Virus record (IMG/VR): IMGVR_UViG_3300030109_002348
Coordinates: 1-31,079 of that record
DNA: 31,079 nt
Strand: one strand, 5' to 3'
DNA from: a virus
Shown: in pieces, positions 14,882 through 23,776 of the stretch
How positions within the stretch are numbered: the stretch's first letter is position 1
Layout: every line of letters starts with the position of its first letter
Made by a program: the position numbers and the translations under genes
Notes under the pieces: model-generated
What the model saw: only the letters and a program-made list of their open reading frames with translations
Databases searched by the model: none
Told to the model about the DNA's origin: nothing

Positions 14882-16023
14882 TACAATCCCTCCTGCCATT
14901 TAGCGACGTCGTCGGCGCTCACGCCCCACTCTGCGAGAAGGGTCTGGCTCTTTGCCTTGTCGTCGCTCCAGTTCGAGTACCTAACCACTCTTTTGAGTTC
15001 TTCTTTCCTCATAGAGTCTGGCTCCTCAATAAAAGCAAGCACTGCTTTTGCCTGAGTTTTCTTCATCTGAAGATGAGGCATAATCTTGTCAAGCAATTTT
15101 TTGATATCGCCTTTGGAGTAGAATTGCAATCTGTGTTGGCTTCTTTGGCTATCTTTGTACACTTTCTGGTCAAGTTGTAAAACACCACAGTCCAAGACTT
15201 TTCTAAGTTCCTCGCAATGTAGTCTACCTCTTGTGCCAGTAGCGATGAAACCTGCTCTTGGCTCGCCTCTCTTTGTTATAGTAATGTAACCATCAGCGTC
15301 AAGGAAACCAGCAGCATAAGCGTATGGGTCTTTGAGGACAAGACCGTGTTTGTCCATCTTGACGAATGTACCTCTTTGTGCTCCATTAACAATATCAACC
15401 TCTTCTCCATATAGAGACAAAAGTTTGGAGAGTTTGTTGGCAGTTAGCCCCGGCATCTTCTCAATACTATCAGATTCAAACAGAGCTCTAGCGCTCATAG
15501 GTCCGTTCATTTTGAGAAGATTGACACATTTGCTGATTGTTTCTTGCTCTTTACCAGTGAGTCTGTCCATCTGTGAGAGTGTAGACTTCCACATCTTACG
15601 AGCATCTTTCTTCATGCTCATTGCATCTACCCAAGTTTTTCTCTCTTCATCACCCCATACCTCCTCGTGCTCATTCAGCATCTTGAGGGTCTCATCTGCG
15701 TTTCTCCACATGAGGCATGCTTTGACTAAACCTACCTTACGGGTGTCGTAGAACTTTCTGAGGGACTTGAGGCTTTTGTCCGATAGGTCAAAGTTTCTTA
15801 TTTCTCCAAGATACTCATTAGCCCAATCAACTGATTTTAAAGTCATCTCGACTTCCATGGCTTTGAGCATTCTAACATCTTGAATCAAAGCATCAATATC
15901 TTGCTTCTCATCTTTGTTGTGTCTTCTTGCTTTTCTCAGTCTTGATACAATCTCAGTAGCACTGACGCCAAGGTTATCTTCAAACCATCCGTCACCGCTA
16001 ACTGAAAATGAACTCATATCCAA
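14881..16023 (-). CDS. LAGLIDADG-domain protein between terminase and portal
   Basis: 380 aa. Residues 1-155 are helical and charged. Residues about 160-225 look like a winged helix (ETISKCVNLLKMNGPMSARA...GLTANKLSKLL). Residues 234-335 resemble a single-motif LAGLIDADG fold: YAAGFLDADGYITI with acidic Asp242 and Asp244, then 'RLHCEELRKVLDCG' and 'LQFYSKGDIKKLLDKI'. The C-terminus has another small helical unit. It is not an intein: it has its own start and a TAATG coupling to the portal. Homing enzymes may be parasitic, but the fused N-terminal part and location suggest a domesticated packaging role such as DNA recognition or nicking. The start codon is TTG or, two codons later, ATG. Confidence 0.7.
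   Translation of the reverse strand: MDMSSFSVSGDGWFEDNLGVSATEIVSRLRKARRHNKDEKQDIDALIQDVRMLKAMEVEMTLKSVDWANEYLGEIRNFDLSDKSLKSLRKFYDTRKVGLVKACLMWRNADETLKMLNEHEEVWGDEERKTWVDAMSMKKDARKMWKSTLSQMDRLTGKEQETISKCVNLLKMNGPMSARALFESDSIEKMPGLTANKLSKLLSLYGEEVDIVNGAQRGTFVKMDKHGLVLKDPYAYAAGFLDADGYITITKRGEPRAGFIATGTRGRLHCEELRKVLDCGVLQLDQKVYKDSQRSQHRLQFYSKGDIKKLLDKIMPHLQMKKTQAKAVLAFIEEPDSMRKEELKRVVRYSNWSDDKAKSQTLLAEWGVSADDVAKWQEGL
14888..14894 (-). promoter_or_regulatory. Ribosome-binding site that sets the portal start
   Basis: AGGAGGG, 6 bases before the ATG at 14881. It sits inside the last codons of the LAGLIDADG-domain gene and argues for the shorter portal start and translational coupling. Confidence 0.65.
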
Positions 16024-16076
16024 GACGTCCTGTTTTCATTGTCGTTCTTTACGTGTGTTGTGTTGTTTTCATACAT

Positions 16077-17561
16077 TTATGGCACCATCCATGAAGGGGT
16101 CGACCGCCCACCCCTAAACCAGTTGTCGAAACCCGGCATATAATCATCAAGGAGCATTACTGACCCTCTGAACTCCTTTGAGGCCCAATTAGCAAGAGCT
16201 ATACTCATGGCTAAGTCGTCATGAACACCAACGCTTTCTAACTTGCCATTCTTCTGCATACCAAACCTATTGAGTTCCTGCATGACTTGATTTGTATAGT
16301 TTCTACTTCTCTCATCACCATATGGTAATTTGATTTGTTCTTGTTCAAATGCAAGGAGGAGCGACATAAACAGCGACTCCTTCTTTGTACGTGTGGTCAT
16401 GAATACCCTGATTGGCATGTCAGAGGCTAACTCCCTCATTTCCTGCTCAAGCATTCTTTGGAAGTTGTTACCCTCAAGTTCTATCAAATCAGGTTTGAAT
16501 TTGTTATTAAGTAAAACCATCATGCGCTTTTGCGCCATCGACGACATACCTCTCTCATGGACAACATGAACTATCTCCTTTATCTCTTCATCTGGCTTTA
16601 TCCTCATTACAGTCATGGCAGTAAAGTCAGCGTTTTTATCAGATGCGATAGCGGGGTCATGACCAATGAAGTGATGACCAAAGACACCATCAGCCTCACC
16701 CTCTTCATTGTAGAAAGTCTCAGCCCTGTCAATCAATACCAAGTTAGTGTCTTTTGCTTTCTCTAGCATGTCCATCGGGAACATACTCGCTACATCATGG
16801 ATTGGCTCACATAGATACTCACGGCTGAATTGTATAGCAGGCATCGAAAGCCTCCTCTCGTTCAGTGCCTCTAAGTTCCAGCGGTCGGGCCAAAGAGCCT
16901 CGCCCTTCTCGTTTATTGCCGGGAATGTCTCTACTCTAAACGTCTCTTTCTGCTCCAACTCGGCATAAAGGTCGTTGTAGGAGAACGGTGTACCAACCAT
17001 CATCAGTTTGCTACTGTGGTGCAGAACAGGAAGCAGTACACCGTAGAACCAGTCAGCGGTCTTAGCCAACTCAGTAGATGTGGTACCCCAGAGGATATCG
17101 TCACATACAACTATGTCAGGGTGGAATCCACGGGTAGCACCACCAACTGACTTTGCCATTAGACGTGAGCCGTTTGTAAAATTGAAGTAGGACTTTGCCC
17201 ACCTGTCGCTGTCGTCCTTCAAGTGTCTAAGTATGGGTGTGCCCTCAACGAGGTTCCTGATGAATCGCATGTGCTCAAGGGTCTGCTCAAGAGAATGTGA
17301 GAAAATCATGATGTGAGTATTGGGCCTGAAAGCCGCCAACCAGAGAGCGTATGACATGAAGAAGACAGATTTACCGTGGTCACGAGATGCCTTAACGCAA
17401 TAATACTGATGATTCGCTAGACCGTCGTGCCAAGATTCGTGATGGTCATTGTACAGAAACTCAAGCATCTCAGTAAAGAAATACTTAAACGATTTTTTGG
17501 ACATCTCCCTGTCCATGTTGAGAATGAACTCTTCCATGTCCCCTTCATTGGACAAAATCAA
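16077..17561 (-). CDS. terL: Terminase large subunit (packaging ATPase-nuclease)
   Basis: 494 aa, typical length. The ATPase half shows a terminase-type Walker A, KASRDHGKS (57-65), Walker B IVVCDD (150-155) and a coupling motif MMVGTP (187-192). The nuclease half shows Asp302 in FIGHDPA, acidic residues in LIELEGNN (359-366) and the C-terminal VGVHDDLAMSIALA (Asp448/Asp449). These fit the RNase-H-like metal site. It pumps viral DNA into the prohead through the portal and cuts it. The start is uncertain: TTG at 17561 overlaps the previous stop, but the TTG two codons on, 7 bases after GGGGG, or Met9 are alternatives. The gene is followed by a 53-base gap. Confidence 0.93.
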   Translation of the reverse strand: MILSNEGDMEEFILNMDREMSKKSFKYFFTEMLEFLYNDHHESWHDGLANHQYYCVKASRDHGKSVFFMSYALWLAAFRPNTHIMIFSHSLEQTLEHMRFIRNLVEGTPILRHLKDDSDRWAKSYFNFTNGSRLMAKSVGGATRGFHPDIVVCDDILWGTTSTELAKTADWFYGVLLPVLHHSSKLMMVGTPFSYNDLYAELEQKETFRVETFPAINEKGEALWPDRWNLEALNERRLSMPAIQFSREYLCEPIHDVASMFPMDMLEKAKDTNLVLIDRAETFYNEEGEADGVFGHHFIGHDPAIASDKNADFTAMTVMRIKPDEEIKEIVHVVHERGMSSMAQKRMMVLLNNKFKPDLIELEGNNFQRMLEQEMRELASDMPIRVFMTTRTKKESLFMSLLLAFEQEQIKLPYGDERSRNYTNQVMQELNRFGMQKNGKLESVGVHDDLAMSIALANWASKEFRGSVMLLDDYMPGFDNWFRGGRSTPSWMVP

Positions 17562-18451
17562 ACCCCCATGGAACTATCGCGTTGTTCTTTCAGACTCTCA
17601 GCGAGTTTCTCTCTCTGCTCTTCTTCCATCTGTTCTTTCTTTTCTTTCGCTGCCTTCTGCTGTTCCTTCATCTGTTCCATGGCTGCATCGGTAGCATCAG
17701 TGAAAGCAGTTGAGGACTGCAAATTACTTGACATATCAGGAGGTGCTACAGGTGGAGTGCCGATTGGTGGTGATTGAGCAGGTGGTAATGTCATGTTAGG
17801 TCTTATACCAATTTGATTTTGAAAATCTTGATAGGACGTACTAGGAATTTGTGTCGGTGGTTTTGGTGAGGCAAACATACTCATGTCAGTCCCTTGAGGA
17901 ATGTTGAATGGTTGTGCTAATCTACCTTGATAGTAATTAGCACTAGCAGGAGGCTGAGCATCAAACATTCCCATATCAGTTTGCTCAGGCATCGCAAACG
18001 GCTCTGCTGCTTGGGATTCAGTCAAAGGCTTTTGTAGATTCTCCGCCTGTCTTACCCCAACCCTTGTGCCTAGTTGTGCACCTGCTCTTGTCGCAAATGG
18101 TTGAGTAAATTGATAACCAGCCAAAGCACCAGTGCCTAAACCAGTCGCACTTAGTGGCTCACCTGATGCAGTCTGGTCATAGAGATTTTTCAAACCCCCA
18201 CCAAGTGCTGCTGCAAGACCGCCATATTTACCTGCCGTACGGGCAAATCGACTTGCAGTATCAGCGATATTTTCTCTTGCTCGAGGGAGGAAAGTAGTAT
18301 TAGGGGCTCTATCAGGTGCAATAATTCTTCTACCAGACAAATATTGGTCCACGGCAGCCATACCAGCCGTCTCTGGAGTAACTGTTGTATCGGGAGTAAG
18401 ATACACTTGAGCACCACCCTGACCTCCTGCCATCAGTTGAGTTCCTCCCAT
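17558..18451 (-). CDS. Hypothetical Gly/Pro-rich protein with internal peptide repeat, 297 aa
   Basis: Three parts are visible: a glycine-rich, moderately hydrophobic region (about 60-120, GGLAAALGGG, LGTGALAGYQF); a Pro-rich middle; and a charged C-terminal coiled coil (about 252-292, Lys/Glu/Gln-rich). Two copies of a 14-residue unit occur 30 residues apart, EPFAMPEQTDMGMF (150-163) and QPFNIPQGTDMSMF (180-193). GGGGGTG lies 11 bases before the first ATG. A second in-frame ATG at codon 7 has GGAGG upstream, so the start is uncertain. It overlaps the terminase start. An internal virion or assembly role is possible but unproven. Confidence 0.6.
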   Translation of the reverse strand: MGGTQLMAGGQGGAQVYLTPDTTVTPETAGMAAVDQYLSGRRIIAPDRAPNTTFLPRARENIADTASRFARTAGKYGGLAAALGGGLKNLYDQTASGEPLSATGLGTGALAGYQFTQPFATRAGAQLGTRVGVRQAENLQKPLTESQAAEPFAMPEQTDMGMFDAQPPASANYYQGRLAQPFNIPQGTDMSMFASPKPPTQIPSTSYQDFQNQIGIRPNMTLPPAQSPPIGTPPVAPPDMSSNLQSSTAFTDATDAAMEQMKEQQKAAKEKKEQMEEEQREKLAESLKEQRDSSMGV

Positions 18452-18496
18452 GGTGCCAGCCGCACCCCCTTCCTGCTTAACTAGAATCCAACCTAT

Positions 18497-20794
18497 TCAC
18501 TCACCCCCAAATGCTGTCTTGACGACCTTGACAACTTTGTCGCTGTAGCCGTACTTCTTACTGATTCTAGTCCAATCACCTTTGGTGAAGACAATTGTGT
18601 GAACATCAATCGGTGCTATGCCCATGCTCTTAGCCATAGTAGAGACATCGATGTTGGATTGCAGGCTCATCTTCTTGTTCGGTAGGTACTTGAGAACATC
18701 AGCGTCGTTCTTTGCATCTTGAATCTGCATCTGCTCAACGGCCTTCATGAGTCTATCACGAGCAACCTCTGGAGTATCATCGGACCTGTTGATGTAATCA
18801 GTGAGGAATGTTTGGTACGGGTCAGAAACCGTCTGTTGAAACTGTTGCAATCGACGGGGGTCGATTCGTGCTTCCGGCCTGACAGCCCCTACATCTCTCA
18901 TGGTCTGCTCAACCTGTGCGGGGCTGGCTTGCGCAAAAGCCTGTCTCCTCTGTTGGAAGGGAGTGAGCCTCGGGTCTGTTACTGCCACAGGGGGCGTTTG
19001 TGTGGGTGGAGAAAGTGGTGGACCCCCCGAAGTTACAGCCGATGGGGGTCCTTGAGAAGTTTCTGGTGGAGGTGCGCCTGCCACTGTTGGTGTCACTTGT
19101 ACAGGCTCCGCTGATGCAGATGGCACTGTTCTTGACACCGACCTCATGTGGTCTGGTATGCCCATAAGAGAGGCATCAGTGCTATATCCGCCCATTAGTT
19201 TGTTAGAAAGATAAGGTGCGAGCGCATCAATCTCATCTTGTGGTGGTATTGTTCTTCTTTGTTGAGTGCCCCTTGCCAATGAAACCATTTGAGCCATGTA
19301 TTCTATTGTTCTTCTAACACTCTCAACGTTGTCCATATGCTCGTCTGATGTCCTTAGATTCAAACCTGCCTCTGCTATCTCCTCAGGTGAGAGAGCATCG
19401 TACCTGAAGTTAGAGTTAGCGGCTGAGGGGTCGTCTTGCTCTATGTGACCTGATAGTAGGGCCTTGGCATATATTCTACTAGCGTTTTTGTTAGTGGCAC
19501 TAGTACGTCTTCTACCACTACTAGTCATTACCCCTAACTCATCTGGTGAGTGGTCGGAATGTTGTAGAAATTTGTCTATTGTTTTATCTTCATCACCATA
19601 CCTATCAGCGTAATGGTCATGTATTTTGTTAACCGCTCCAGTCTTAGTAGTTCTGCCAAATAAAGCGGCAAAAGCAGGATAAACAGATAATTCTTGCATG
19701 AGTGCTCTCATCTGGTCTTGATTGCTCAATAAGTATTGTAGGGGTGTACCCCTGTGGGACGCATCGATTCTGTTCAGAGGGACTGTCTCTTTTATCTCAG
19801 TGCCTATCATTGAGGTCTCGTTTCCTAAAACATGGTTCATGTGTTCCATTGCATCTCTAACTAATTTAGCATTACCAGAAGAACTAGACTTTGGTAGGAA
19901 ATAGGTATCAGGTAAATGATGTATGACATCCGAAGCAGTTATGTTTTGGAATTTTTTCTCTGGCATGCCCATGAAACCAAACCTATCTGTATGACTCGTT
20001 GGTAATGTGTCCTTACCCCCAAGATGACCAGAGGGTATGTGATACGCACCAGATTCCATCATGTTTGTTAGTGGATTGATGACGAAATGCAGATTCTCGG
20101 GTCTGATGTACGGTTTTCCAACGAAAGAGAAGTCTTGTCTTGGATTCTCAAAACCAGCTTCCTTCATCGCCTCCTCCAACTGATTGTGAAAGGGTATGGA
20201 GTATGACTCTAGGAACGTGCCGTATCTGTGTCTTTTACCATGGCTGTTTGTAGTTGTTGTAATCAGGTTACCGTTCGGGCCATAGTTGCCTCTGCTCATC
20301 ACGTCCCTTTGATATGGAGCGACAAACAACTTTCTCCACATCATGCTATCGACATCTGGTAGGTGGTTATCCTTATCCGGATGCAAGGTGTTGTACCTGT
20401 CTATGGCGCTCTGAATTATTTGCTTAGGGTCACCACGTATTCCTCTTTTGGCCATTGCCTCCCCGATTCTACGGATAACACCATCAACACCGTGAAGATG
20501 CTCACCACCTGACTGGTCTCTATATACAATCTCACCATGATTGCCTCTGATGAATTCACCGGGAATGACTCTACCAACACCGGGTATACCAGTCTCACCC
20601 TCATGAAATCCACCAGTGTGTGCGAAAGCAGGAACATCAGGTTGATTCGGGTCATCGTTATGTGCGTCTTCAGGTGGGTATCTCTGAACGTGGTAGGCAC
20701 CACCGAACACACCGTAATTACCATCACCCTTAATGAGCAAATGACCCATTTTTCTGATTACGTAGGATTTGCGGATGACTCGCACTGTGTTCAA
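18497..20794 (-). CDS. Large hypothetical protein with Pro-rich linker, 765 aa
   Basis: Residues about 15-540 are mixed and His/Asp/Arg-rich (GHLLIKGDGNYGVFGG near the start, then 'GTFLESYSIPFHNQLEEAM'). Residues about 550-630 form a Pro/Thr/Ser-rich disordered linker (PPPETSQGPPSAV...LSPPTQTPP). The last 60 residues form a small helical, perhaps HTH-like domain (VSTMAKSMGIAPIDVHTIVF...GYSDKVVKVVKTAF). It starts at TTG, overlapping the previous TGA, with GGGAGGA upstream. In size and low-complexity linker it resembles the 620-aa and 1737-aa genes. All may be internal head or ejected proteins. No enzyme motif is visible. Confidence 0.58.
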   Translation of the reverse strand: MNTVRVIRKSYVIRKMGHLLIKGDGNYGVFGGAYHVQRYPPEDAHNDDPNQPDVPAFAHTGGFHEGETGIPGVGRVIPGEFIRGNHGEIVYRDQSGGEHLHGVDGVIRRIGEAMAKRGIRGDPKQIIQSAIDRYNTLHPDKDNHLPDVDSMMWRKLFVAPYQRDVMSRGNYGPNGNLITTTTNSHGKRHRYGTFLESYSIPFHNQLEEAMKEAGFENPRQDFSFVGKPYIRPENLHFVINPLTNMMESGAYHIPSGHLGGKDTLPTSHTDRFGFMGMPEKKFQNITASDVIHHLPDTYFLPKSSSSGNAKLVRDAMEHMNHVLGNETSMIGTEIKETVPLNRIDASHRGTPLQYLLSNQDQMRALMQELSVYPAFAALFGRTTKTGAVNKIHDHYADRYGDEDKTIDKFLQHSDHSPDELGVMTSSGRRRTSATNKNASRIYAKALLSGHIEQDDPSAANSNFRYDALSPEEIAEAGLNLRTSDEHMDNVESVRRTIEYMAQMVSLARGTQQRRTIPPQDEIDALAPYLSNKLMGGYSTDASLMGIPDHMRSVSRTVPSASAEPVQVTPTVAGAPPPETSQGPPSAVTSGGPPLSPPTQTPPVAVTDPRLTPFQQRRQAFAQASPAQVEQTMRDVGAVRPEARIDPRRLQQFQQTVSDPYQTFLTDYINRSDDTPEVARDRLMKAVEQMQIQDAKNDADVLKYLPNKKMSLQSNIDVSTMAKSMGIAPIDVHTIVFTKGDWTRISKKYGYSDKVVKVVKTAFGGE

Positions 20795-22653
20795 GGTGTT
20801 CGTCCTCCCCTACTGGTGTAAACTCCAATGGGGTCCATGCCGAACGTACGTGGTTCGTTGTTCGCGTCTTCAGTCGCACCCTCTGGTCGAGTGGTCTGCT
20901 TAGGACCGTTTTCTGGGTGCTTTGGTAAGTTCGAGCCTGCACCCGCTGTATCTTTAGTTCCCATGCCTTTTTTCTTAGATTCCTTTTGCTTTATCGCCCT
21001 TCTAGCCTCATTGACTAATTGCCTCAACTCAGCTATGTCATAGTAGGTCAGGCTTTTCTTCTGTAAGTCACTACCCTTGCCTTGGGGTCCAGTCATGATG
21101 CCTTGAACTGATGATGTGGGTGTTCTACCGGGCCTCATTGGAGGTGGTGCTGCCATTTGCTGTACACCAACACCTGCTGTTGGCATAGGTGGTGCGCTTG
21201 GAATGGGTGGTGGGGCTGGCATTGTTGGTCTTGGTGGCACAGCAGGTGGCATAATCGGTGGTATCCTGTGTGGTTTGAGAGCAGGTCTTCTTGGTCTTTG
21301 AACACCTTGTAGCCTACCGCCACCGGTTGGACCAGCAGTGTATGAGCGAGCACCGAACCTAGTGGGGGTGGAGGTCACGGTTCTGACGTTCCCCAATCTC
21401 TTCCTACCCTCTTGCTGACCCATGTACTGCCTGTATTTCGCTGGGTTTTTGGACATTGGTTGCTTTGTCTTGACACCTCGATGTGACATCTCAACTGATA
21501 GATGTGACCTACCTAGTCCTGTTTTCTTATCACTCTTGATGCCTCTGCTTCTTGCCTTGGCTCTTCTTGAGGTGGCGGATGCTGGGTTGATACCACCGGG
21601 TGGCATTTTGAACTGTCCAGTAGAAGGACGGAATTTTTTGGTTCTTTCTTTCTTGTCCTTCTTCTCCTTGGCTTTGTCGCCTTTGTCCTTCTTAGGTTCT
21701 GGGTTTTTGTCAGGCACGAAGCCCTGCGCCTCTTGCTTGAGTAATCTAAAAGCGACATCTATCGGCTCGCTTTTCAAATCACCCATCATTGATGGGTCGA
21801 AAGACGGTTGTGCATTCTTCAATTTCAGTGCCTTTAACGTAGCCATGTACATAGCCATAGCAGCCTTCATGACATCTTCCTCAGTCATATCATACACGCC
21901 ACTTTGCTCTCTGTAATCATTCACGAGAGCACGAATACCATTTGCTAATTGAGGTGGGGAGCCTTGTGGTGAGCCACTAAGAATCGTATGGTCATGTAGC
22001 GCTTTCAACTGGTTTTCATAGTCGCGTAGGTAGGGTTCCATCGATTCATAACCTCCTTCGGAAGTCATTAACTCATTGACAACATCATCATTGTCATGTA
22101 TGAATGGATTGTTGGCATTGACATGCAAGAACGGAAATCTATCTTGGTCGAAGGAGTGGCCGAACATTCCTAACTCATCTATATCCCCATCCAAGTAGGA
22201 TTGTAGGTGTTCGTCTTCATATGCTTTCAGTAATCGGAACGCTACTTCCATCGGCTCACTCATGGCGAACATTTCACCACCGGCAGCACCGGGACCTCTC
22301 GCTCCCATAGCCAGACTGGTTAGGAATCCAAGATTACCCGGTGGACCTGTTTGAGCGGATATCTCACGCTCTTGGTCTCTTTTGTCAGCGTCATCCCTAC
22401 CCTCTTCTTTGTCATCCCTAAATTGTTCTAAGTCTGAGGGTTTGACCTTTATGTGTTTAAGACTGCTCATTATTTTTCTGCGAGCCCTATCTTTTGCCCT
22501 CTTACGGTCCATCTTGGAATCCTTTTCCTTGCCGTCTTCAGCACCATGCTTATCCTCCTCGTAATTGTTGCTGTACATGTGGGAGGATTCACTACGCGGG
22601 TTGTAGATTCTGGTATCACTACCAGTACCCATTCCTCCTGTACCCTGTGGCAT
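20791..22653 (-). CDS. Large basic/Pro-rich protein carrying two copies of a helical motif, 620 aa
   Basis: The first 100 residues are highly charged (KDSKMDRKRAKDRARRKI). Two near-identical segments, SEPMEVAFRLLK (132-143) and SEPIDVAFRLLK (295-306), flank a helical domain. A Lys-rich stretch (about 315-400) resembles a nucleic-acid-binding tail. Residues about 440-525 are Pro/Met/Ala-rich (PPIMPPAVPPRPTMPAPP). It ends in a Gly/Arg-rich tail. The ATG overlaps the previous stop (TAATG). The charge, disorder and paired motif suggest a DNA-associated virion protein, but the family is not recognised. Confidence 0.6.
   Translation of the reverse strand: MPQGTGGMGTGSDTRIYNPRSESSHMYSNNYEEDKHGAEDGKEKDSKMDRKRAKDRARRKIMSSLKHIKVKPSDLEQFRDDKEEGRDDADKRDQEREISAQTGPPGNLGFLTSLAMGARGPGAAGGEMFAMSEPMEVAFRLLKAYEDEHLQSYLDGDIDELGMFGHSFDQDRFPFLHVNANNPFIHDNDDVVNELMTSEGGYESMEPYLRDYENQLKALHDHTILSGSPQGSPPQLANGIRALVNDYREQSGVYDMTEEDVMKAAMAMYMATLKALKLKNAQPSFDPSMMGDLKSEPIDVAFRLLKQEAQGFVPDKNPEPKKDKGDKAKEKKDKKERTKKFRPSTGQFKMPPGGINPASATSRRAKARSRGIKSDKKTGLGRSHLSVEMSHRGVKTKQPMSKNPAKYRQYMGQQEGRKRLGNVRTVTSTPTRFGARSYTAGPTGGGRLQGVQRPRRPALKPHRIPPIMPPAVPPRPTMPAPPPIPSAPPMPTAGVGVQQMAAPPPMRPGRTPTSSVQGIMTGPQGKGSDLQKKSLTYYDIAELRQLVNEARRAIKQKESKKKGMGTKDTAGAGSNLPKHPENGPKQTTRPEGATEDANNEPRTFGMDPIGVYTSRGGRTP
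21736..22260 (-). repeat. Paired 36-base direct repeats encoding SEP(M/I)(E/D)VAFRLLK
   Basis: Two imperfect copies, at 22225-22260 and 21736-21771, lie in the 620-aa gene about 490 bases apart; the coordinates given span both. The peptides differ at only two of 12 positions while the DNA differs at several third positions, which suggests protein-level conservation. Confidence 0.7.
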
Positions 22654-23054
22654 TAGTGCTCAACTCCAGCGTAATCAAAACAGTATTCCATTGTCTTCTC
22701 GCCCAGTCTTATGTAGAAGTCAGTAGCAACTGACTCATTCACTATACAACTAGCCATATCCTCACAAAGTTCTTTGAAATTAGTAACGGACTCAGCCATC
22801 AAATCCCTCAAAGGTAAAATTTCAGCAGGGTCATCGGTATCGGAGATTTGGTCTAGTACAGATACAACATCAGTAAGTGACATCATAGTGACATGCTCAT
22901 GGTTCATGTTTGCGTAATGTTTGAATCTTTTACATACAAGCACACAGTATTCCATAAAAAGAGGTAATTCCATTTCTAAGTCAATAAACTCTTTTTGATA
23001 CAACTGAAAACCCGGATGAGTTATCTGCATTAAATCAACAGTTTTTGCCATCAT
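22653..23054 (-). CDS. Hypothetical all-helical protein next to small terminase, 133 aa
   Basis: The sequence is predicted to be almost wholly helical, with long amphipathic stretches (ELPLFMEYCVLVCKRFKHYANM; DLMAESVTNFKELCEDMASC). It has six cysteines but no clustered CxxC. GGAGGGAATTGAAC precedes the ATG, and the gene overlaps the terminase-like gene by 4 bases (ATGA), so the two are coupled. It may assist DNA packaging. No family is recognised. Confidence 0.6.
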   Translation of the reverse strand: MMAKTVDLMQITHPGFQLYQKEFIDLEMELPLFMEYCVLVCKRFKHYANMNHEHVTMMSLTDVVSVLDQISDTDDPAEILPLRDLMAESVTNFKELCEDMASCIVNESVATDFYIRLGEKTMEYCFDYAGVEH

Positions 23055-23737
23055 TGTTCAATTCCCTCCACTTGCTCTTGTAACTGTGCTTTGATTCTCA
23101 TCCAACTCTCAGGGCTCTCCTTAGCTAGTTCGACCTTAAGGATGTTAATTGTGTTATTGACCTGAGCGCCTTCACTTGTGGTTCCCCAAGTTGTTTGTAG
23201 TTTGACTAAGTCCTTTAGTGATTCTCTAACTTCCTTGTGCAGAGACACTGCATTTCTGATGAACCCGTCTTCGTGAACCGAGGACTCATTCATGAGTTCC
23301 TCGAACTTTCCGTTCAATCTCTCTAGGTTGTTTCGCATGACGTTCACCTCTTGACCAACGGTTATCGCTACTTCAGTAGCAGCGGACTTTTGCACTAGTG
23401 GTTGAAAGTGATTCTTCATGTGGTTGTAGACAGCTTCTTCCTTGATGCCCAACTCTTCTGCGATAAGGTCAGACTCTGCACCGTTTGTGAAATATCGGTG
23501 TTCAAAAGAAGCCCTGTTACTATGAGTGCAAATTACACATGATGGATTAGACGCTAGATGGTATTGACCCATGTGATTTCTAAAATGACGGTCGGCTGTG
23601 TTGGCTCTCCAACCCATCTCTTTGTCTAGTCTTTGACAACTGGTTTCGCCATTCTTGAGAGCCTCTTCCAACTCCTCCCTCTGCTCGCTGATGCAGAAGG
23701 AACAAGACCGTTTTACAACTGGCTTGCGCTCAACCAT
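23051..23737 (-). CDS. terS: Probable small terminase subunit with duplicated CxxC/HxxxH DNA-binding unit
   Basis: 228 aa. Two related N-terminal units are visible. The first has C12xxC15 ... H51xxxH55, and the second C67xxC70 ... H96xxxH100. Each also has a helix-turn-helix-like core, clearest in the second (LIAEELGIKEEAVYNHMKNH). Residues about 115-175 are coiled coil. The C-terminus has 'LVKLQTTWGTTSEGAQVNNT', a pattern seen in small terminases. DNA-binding N-terminus, oligomerising middle and C-terminal contact to the large subunit is the standard terminase layout. TerL lies 5.5 kb downstream in the same orientation. No ribosome-binding site is obvious. A host-type regulator is the alternative. 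Confidence 0.55.
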   Translation of the reverse strand: MVERKPVVKRSCSFCISEQREELEEALKNGETSCQRLDKEMGWRANTADRHFRNHMGQYHLASNPSCVICTHSNRASFEHRYFTNGAESDLIAEELGIKEEAVYNHMKNHFQPLVQKSAATEVAITVGQEVNVMRNNLERLNGKFEELMNESSVHEDGFIRNAVSLHKEVRESLKDLVKLQTTWGTTSEGAQVNNTINILKVELAKESPESWMRIKAQLQEQVEGIEQ

Positions 23738-23757
23738 GATGGAGCCGTGTAGGCATG

Positions 23758-23775
23758 TAGCAATTAACGTTGCTA
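23758..23775. repeat. Short inverted repeat TAGCAA/TTGCTA upstream of small terminase-like gene
   Basis: Six-base arms flank a 6-base spacer within the 39-base gap between the two-TM gene and the terminase-like gene. It could be an operator or packaging-associated site, or just a weak hairpin. Confidence 0.35.
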
Positions 23776-23776
23776 A

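Noticed and set aside
14881-16023. An intein or a group I intron-borne homing gene
   Set aside because: There are no splice-junction residues, the neighbouring terminase and portal genes are both intact, and the frame has its own start and translational coupling to the portal.
21116-21301. Gly-rich plus-strand frame that could be a repeat protein
   Set aside because: It is the antisense of the Pro-rich part of the 620-aa gene, which naturally reads as Gly-rich on the other strand.
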